From the NCBI GenBank assembly GCA_003990745.1, contig RBNI01001386.1:1-22692 (forward strand): a stretch of 22,692 bases of DNA, read 5' to 3'. This DNA is from Jimgerdemannia flammicorona (Eukaryota > Mucoromycota > Endogonomycetes > Endogonales > Endogonaceae). The notes below the pieces were generated by a model. That model was not told where the DNA came from and searched no databases. It worked only from the letters and a program-made list of their open reading frames with translations. The position numbers and the translations under genes were made by a program. Of the stretch, positions 18,861-22,692 are shown piece by piece. Positions within the stretch are counted from its first letter, which is position 1; each line of letters opens with the position of its first letter.

Positions 18861-20015
18861 TTAGGCTCTGTCTGGGTAGTCTTCAATGACATCACCATCA
18901 ATTGCATCATCTCTGAAGAAGTAGTCGTCTAGGAAGAGTGGTTTGCAGATTACTTCTCCTTATTCGCTGAGGTAATAATACATTGGAACTTCATCTCCAT
19001 CCCACAGGATTGCATCATCTGTCTCATATGCTGGATAAGGTGTTGGAGGGCAAAGAAGTGGTGCATCATCTTCGTTTTCATCGGATTCGCTGTCTGCATA
19101 CCTTCTGTAGGTTACAGCACTATGAGTCATGGGGTTGTAGTATGCTGGCAGTTGTGTTTCATGTCGCTCGTACTCAGGTGGTGGAGTGGTTGGTTCAATC
19201 TCGAGGGTTGTCTAAAGGTACAGGTTGTGTTCTCTGGTCTCTTCATTGTAGTTAAAGTAATCGGGAGTGAATGCAGGTTAGTATTCATGCCAGTGGTCAT
19301 TGTCTCAATAAGTCTCATATGTGGTTATGAACTGTTGTAAGTTCATCAGCAGAGTTGGTGGTGTGATCAGAGTTGGAAGAGATTCTTGACTTGAGGTCAT
19401 GTCAGCATCGGAAGGATCATTGTCTTCTGCTTCGTCTCTGTCAAAGTTGATTATATCGTAGATGTCCTTCATGGCATACCCAACTTGGGGCATTTGCAGG
19501 ATGTAGTCATCGAGGTGCGGGAAGGTTCTGTCTGTGGTTTCAACATACTCAAGATACTTGTGATTGAGTTCTTGTATCATGTCGTCAATTTGGCCATAGG
19601 ACAGGGTAGCAACCATTTCGCTGGTAGTAACTCGGAGGTGGGGAATAAAGGTACTGTACTTATAGAAGAGTTCTCGGTGTTTGCGGGTGATGAGCTTCTG
19701 GTGTTGAGACATCTGAGTAATGTCTGTATCATGGTGGTGTTTGACCATGTCTTCCAGGAGGCAGCTGATCTGGTAGTAGCTTGAGATTTGTCCGATCCGG
19801 TGGGCCTCATTAAGTATGTTCAGGGCATTCCATCGGGCTTCCACGAAGTAGAGGGGTGCGAGACTATGGATATTCATAAGGGGCAGAGGGGGTGTGGCTT
19901 GGTTGACAATGGCATTCCAAATGTCAGCATGGATGCGGTTGTAGATCTTGGTGGTCATGTTTGTGTATTTGAAAGTTGTGGTTGTTGTTTGTTTTGGTTC
20001 TCTGTTTCGACGCAT
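18861..20015 (-). pseudogene. U3-encoded acidic protein, 5' LTR copy (four nonsense changes)
   Basis: This copy keeps the full-length frame of 1155 bp, 384 codons plus stop, from ATG at 20013-20015 to TAA at 18861-18863. Its first 236 codons are open. Then TGA at 19305-19307 replaces the TGG of the other LTR, and CAA, CAG and CAA of the other copy have become TAA (about 19277), TAG (about 19214) and TAA (about 18961). All four are C-to-T or G-to-A. The N-terminus is basic and Thr-rich (MRRNREPKQTTTTT), the middle helical and His/Tyr-rich, the C-terminus strongly acidic. A TATA-like ATATATA lies 13-19 bases before the ATG. No known family is recognised. Regulator, accessory or captured host protein are all open. 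Confidence 0.78.
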
Positions 20016-20081
20016 CTTGGAGCTCAGTATATATGTATTTGTTCTTGATTGATAATATTCCGTTTGTATGAACCTTGTGTT

Positions 20082-20136
20082 CCATGACTTCGTATTGACT
20101 CAGCTTTGTGCACTATGACTTCTGTTTGACTCAGCT
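20082..20136. promoter_or_regulatory. tandem repeat with two TGACTCA sites, 5' LTR
   Basis: This is the counterpart of 11481-11535. TGACTCA occurs at 20096-20102 and 20127-20133 and is unchanged in both LTRs although neighbouring bases differ. It is a candidate upstream activating element for the U3 open frame and, further away, for the genomic promoter. Confidence 0.55.
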
Positions 20137-20246
20137 TCGTGATTATACAGCTGATTTCCAGATTTGTTCGGAGGTCGCGTGTGATTTCGGTGGCTTGTTA
20201 AGAGGGTGACATGTGATTTCTGTGGCTTGGAGATTGTGCGCTTACA

Positions 20247-20251
20247 AATAG
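20247..20251. repeat. target-site duplication AATAG, right copy
   Basis: It follows the LTR terminus CTTACA directly and matches 9566-9570 exactly. Confidence 0.93.
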
Positions 20252-20570
20252 AGAGAGAATTGGCTTCTTGTAATACTCCTGCTTCTATCCATTTGGTAAA
20301 GAGATCAATAATAACTATGATATAGCAGTTTCCTAATAAAGTTACTGGTAGTAGTCCAATAATGTCCATTGTGATATAGTAGAAGAGAATAGGTTTGATT
20401 CTTGATGACCCAGGTATCTGGTCTTACTGATCTTATTTCTGTTTTTGGTACTTGTCATACTCTTTGACAAATTTGCACAGGTCTTCTTCTATCTTAGGCC
20501 ACTATATAGTTCTTCTTATCTTATCATATGTATTAATTTCTCCTAGATGTTCTTGTTTATATACTTTCTT
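20247..20570 (-). pseudogene. gypsy-2 integrase, 5' half
   Basis: Minus-strand reading gives the zinc-binding remnant EHLGEINTYDKIRRTI*WPK with KFVKEYDKYQKQK near 20440-20560, where the two Cys of the CxxC are now Tyr. The start of the catalytic core follows: TMDIIGLLPVTLLGNCYIIV and DLFTKWIEAGVLQEANSLSI. The first catalytic Asp (MDIIG) is visible. The frame runs into the AATAG target site and continues at 9570 as IADFLY, with no shift. Confidence 0.85.
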
Positions 20571-20799
20571 TATTATTTAATACTTCTTATATTTAGATAT
20601 AATGAGCTTTTCTCCTTTTCTGAATATGGTGTTGTCTAGTTTAAATTGTTTCCATGTCTGGTTGATGATAGTGATAGTTCAGGGTTTGAGGTAGTTGGGC
20701 ATCTTCTGCTACCCAAGATAGCTGATTAGTCCATAGTATAGCTCTTTATTCATGTTGAATAGTCTTGATAGAAGTATTTCAGAGTATCTTTAAAAGTAT

Positions 20800-22180
20800 A
20801 TCAGTATTGGCATTGGTTCTTCCTGAGTAGTATTTGACAGTATAGTCATACTCTTGCAGTCTGTAGATCTATCTGGTATATATTCTTTTGGGGTTTATAG
20901 TGTGGAATAACTAGGTGAGAGCAGAATGATCTGTTTAAATAGTGAAGTATTTTCTAGCTAGGTAGTAGTGGAACTTATCTACTGCCCAGACTACTGCTAA
21001 GTATTTAAGCTTATATAACTCATAGTTCTGTTCTGCTCTATGGGTACCTCAGCTTGTATAGGAGATGACATATTCATGTCCATCTTTCTTCTAAACTAAC
21101 ACTGCTCTAAGTTCTATAGTACTTACATCTGTCTACAGAATGAACTTTAGATTCCAATCTGGTCTTCTGAGGATAGGTGCTTGAGTCAATCTAGTCTTGA
21201 GTTCATTAAAGACTTCTTGATGTTCCTTGGTCTATTTAAATTTAATCTTCTTCTTCAGTAGCTCATAGATAGGTACTGTAATGTTAGAGTATTCTTTGAT
21301 GAATCTTCTGTAGTAGGAGGCCAGTCCAAGGAAGACATGGACTTCTGTAGTTATTCTGGGTCTTGGGTAGGCTACAATAGTCTCAATCTTCATAGGGTCT
21401 ATATGAATTCCAGTCTGGTTGATAATGTGTCCTAGGTAGGTGATTTCTTAAGCTACAAACTTGCACTTCTTGGGCTTGATATAGAGGCTATACTCCTTGA
21501 GCTTCTTGAGAGCTAGCTGTATATAGTTGATATATTCCTATGTAGTATTACTGAAGATGATCACATCATCAATATAAACAAAGAGCTATTTTTCAATTTT
21601 ATTGCTGAAGACTCTGTTCATTATTTGCTGAAAACTTACTGGGGCATTATATATTCCAAATGGCATTTGTAGGTAGATGTAGGTGGCATCAGGTGTGATG
21701 AAGGCTGATTTCTCACTAGTATCTTAAGTGAGATCAATCTGATGGAAGCCTGAGAACAGATTCAAGATAGTGTAGTATTTGGCTTCACTTCTAAGAATAA
21801 TAAGAATTTCTTGAATATTTGGCAAGAACTGCCTATCCTTCTTGGTGATTACATTGAGCTTTCTATAATTGATACAGAGTCTTAGAGCAAACTCTCCAGA
21901 CTTACTTTCTTTCTTTGGAGTGAGAACAATAGGTAAAGTCCAGGGGCTAATAGTTTGCTTGATGATACTGGCTTCTTTTATTTTCTTGAGTTCTGCTCAC
22001 AGCCATTCTCTATAGGCAGATAGTATAGGTCTGGCTTTCTGGTAGATGGGCTTGATATTACTAGTGTCAACTTCATAGTAATATTTGAGTTCTTGGTTAT
22101 GGATATCTCTGAAATCTGTAGTGAGTACTCTGTCATTTTGGTACAGGATCTTGAGAAGTTATTCTTTTAGGTAAAAGTTT
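20800..22180 (-). pseudogene. gypsy-2 reverse transcriptase and RNase H, decayed
   Basis: RT motifs on the minus strand run SPWTLPIVLTPKKES (near 21910-21955), LRLCINYRKLN, LNLFSGFHQIDL with the first catalytic Asp, MPFGIYNAPVSFQQIMN and VYIDDVIIFSN with the YIDD box at 21565-21576. The thumb then has KKCKFVAQEITYLGHII. RNase H follows with FILQTDVSTIELRAVLV, KLKYLAVVWAVDKF and TDHSALTQLF to about 20830. Stops at Gln, Trp and Arg positions are frequent. Upstream, KPIYQKARPILSAYREWL is the usual pre-RT segment; before that the pol frame is cut by a TA-rich repeat. The RT sequence differs clearly from gypsy-1, so this is a separate family. Confidence 0.88.
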
Positions 22181-22189
22181 TCTCCAATA

Positions 22190-22278
22190 GTATATATATG
22201 CAAATACATATATGTATACAAAAATATATATGTATATAAATACATAAATATATATACAAATACACAAATATATATATT
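22190..22278. repeat. TA-rich microsatellite
   Basis: About 90 bp of alternating TA with interspersed CA units (TATATATG, AAATACATA). It interrupts gypsy-2 just before its RT segment. Confidence 0.8.
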
Positions 22279-22692
22279 GACAAATCAGTTTTCAATGGTT
22301 CATTATACTAATAATACTTCAAGTTAAATATTCTTGATAGTTCTACACTTTCTATATAATCCTCATTCTGAAATCTGACAACATTATGCTAAGACTGGAG
22401 ATGATATTATTTGTAATTATTACAGATAAGAAATTAAAAAAGAAGATATATTTATAATATAACTAATGCTTTTGTTTGATATATATATAATATTGTTTCT
22501 ATCAATCTCTTTATACTATATAGTCAGAATGTATACTGATTGCCTAAGCTGTGGTATCTGGAGTACCACTTGAACTTTCTGGTATAAGTGGTCAGAAGAT
22601 TGTTGAAAATAGCCAGAACCTGGATATAGATAGAGCAATAGAGTCAGATTGGTTAGAGGGTGTTGACCTGGCCAGTAGACTAGAGAGGTCTG
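22279..22692. other. unassigned sequence at the window end
   Basis: This should precede the pol of gypsy-2, but no protease or gag motif is seen. A 6-bp inverted repeat, GTGGTA/TACCAC, lies at 22551-22569. From about 22548 both strands are open to the window edge. The plus-strand reading is ELSGISGQKIVENSQNLDID, but no family is recognised and 145 bp is too short to judge. Confidence 0.3.

Larger units (their letters stand above)
9571..20246 (-). mobile_element. gypsy-1: chromodomain Ty3/gypsy LTR retrotransposon with dUTPase and a U3 open frame
   Basis: This is a complete element of 10,676 bp in minus orientation. On the plus strand both LTRs begin TGTAAG and end CTTACA, and the element is bounded by AATAG duplications. 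The left copy is the 3' LTR and the right copy the 5' LTR. The internal region (11646-18170) has a primer-binding site, a single gag-pol frame and a polypurine tract. Domain order gag-dUTPase-PR-RT-RH-IN-chromodomain places it with the chromoviruses. The internal frame has 18 premature stops, so this copy cannot make its own proteins. In 600 aligned bp of the LTRs (9601-10200 against 18201-18800) I count 21 differences, all transitions. Confidence 0.95.
18171..20246 (-). repeat. gypsy-1 5' LTR
   Basis: This is 2076 bp, adjoining the primer-binding site on its inner side and the right AATAG on its outer side. Substitutions against the 3' LTR are almost all transitions, often at CpG (CG against TG or CA). 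The LTR holds U3 with tandem TGACTCA sites and the long open frame, then TATAAATA at 18664-18671. Confidence 0.95.

Noticed and set aside
22190..22278. Possible origin or regulatory AT-rich element
   Set aside because: It is a plain TA/CA microsatellite with no associated feature.
1..22692. CRISPR array, rRNA or bacterial-type operon
   Set aside because: There are no regularly spaced repeats and no rRNA-like sequence. All recognised genes are eukaryotic retroelement genes.

Overview
No host gene is recognisable. The window looks like transposon-dense, heterochromatic-type DNA from a filamentous fungus: chromodomain Ty3/gypsy elements, a Tad1-like LINE, and heavy C-to-T / G-to-A decay. Nothing in it fixes the species or phylum.

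Layout, left to right. Positions 1-858 hold LTR-like debris and the 5' half of a decayed plus-strand gypsy integrase (called gypsy-3). That integrase is split by a minus-strand LINE at about 859-6431. The LINE has a 29-base poly-A tail, ORF2 endonuclease and reverse transcriptase remnants, and a probable ORF1. The rest of the gypsy-3 integrase follows at 6432-6960. Positions 6960-8880 are AT-rich with no identified gene. From 8880 to 9570 lies the 3' half of a minus-strand gypsy integrase (gypsy-2). Its 5' half, RNase H and reverse transcriptase resume at 20247 and run to about 22180. Between the halves sits the best preserved element, gypsy-1 (9571-20246, minus strand), with exact ends: LTRs of 2075 and 2076 bp with TGTAAG...CTTACA termini (plus-strand sense), 5-bp target duplication AATAG, primer-binding site and polypurine tract. 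The window ends in a TA-rich microsatellite and about 410 bp of unassigned sequence.

Gypsy-1 is the interesting part. Its gag-pol is a single reading frame: a 264-codon N-terminal extension with no methionine, a gag core with a CCHC knuckle, a dUTPase with all five family motifs, aspartic protease, RT, RNase H, a DDE integrase and a C-terminal chromodomain. The frame carries 18 premature stops (13 TGA, 5 TAA). Each LTR also encodes, in U3 and in the sense orientation, an unidentified acidic protein of about 384 residues. The two LTR copies are broken by different mutations, so the frame was open when the element inserted.

The history is layered. The LINE landed in the integrase gene of one old gypsy element and gypsy-1 landed in the integrase gene of another. 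In both cases the host frame continues across the insertion once the insert and one target copy are ignored. The older layers have almost no CpG, while gypsy-1 keeps many.
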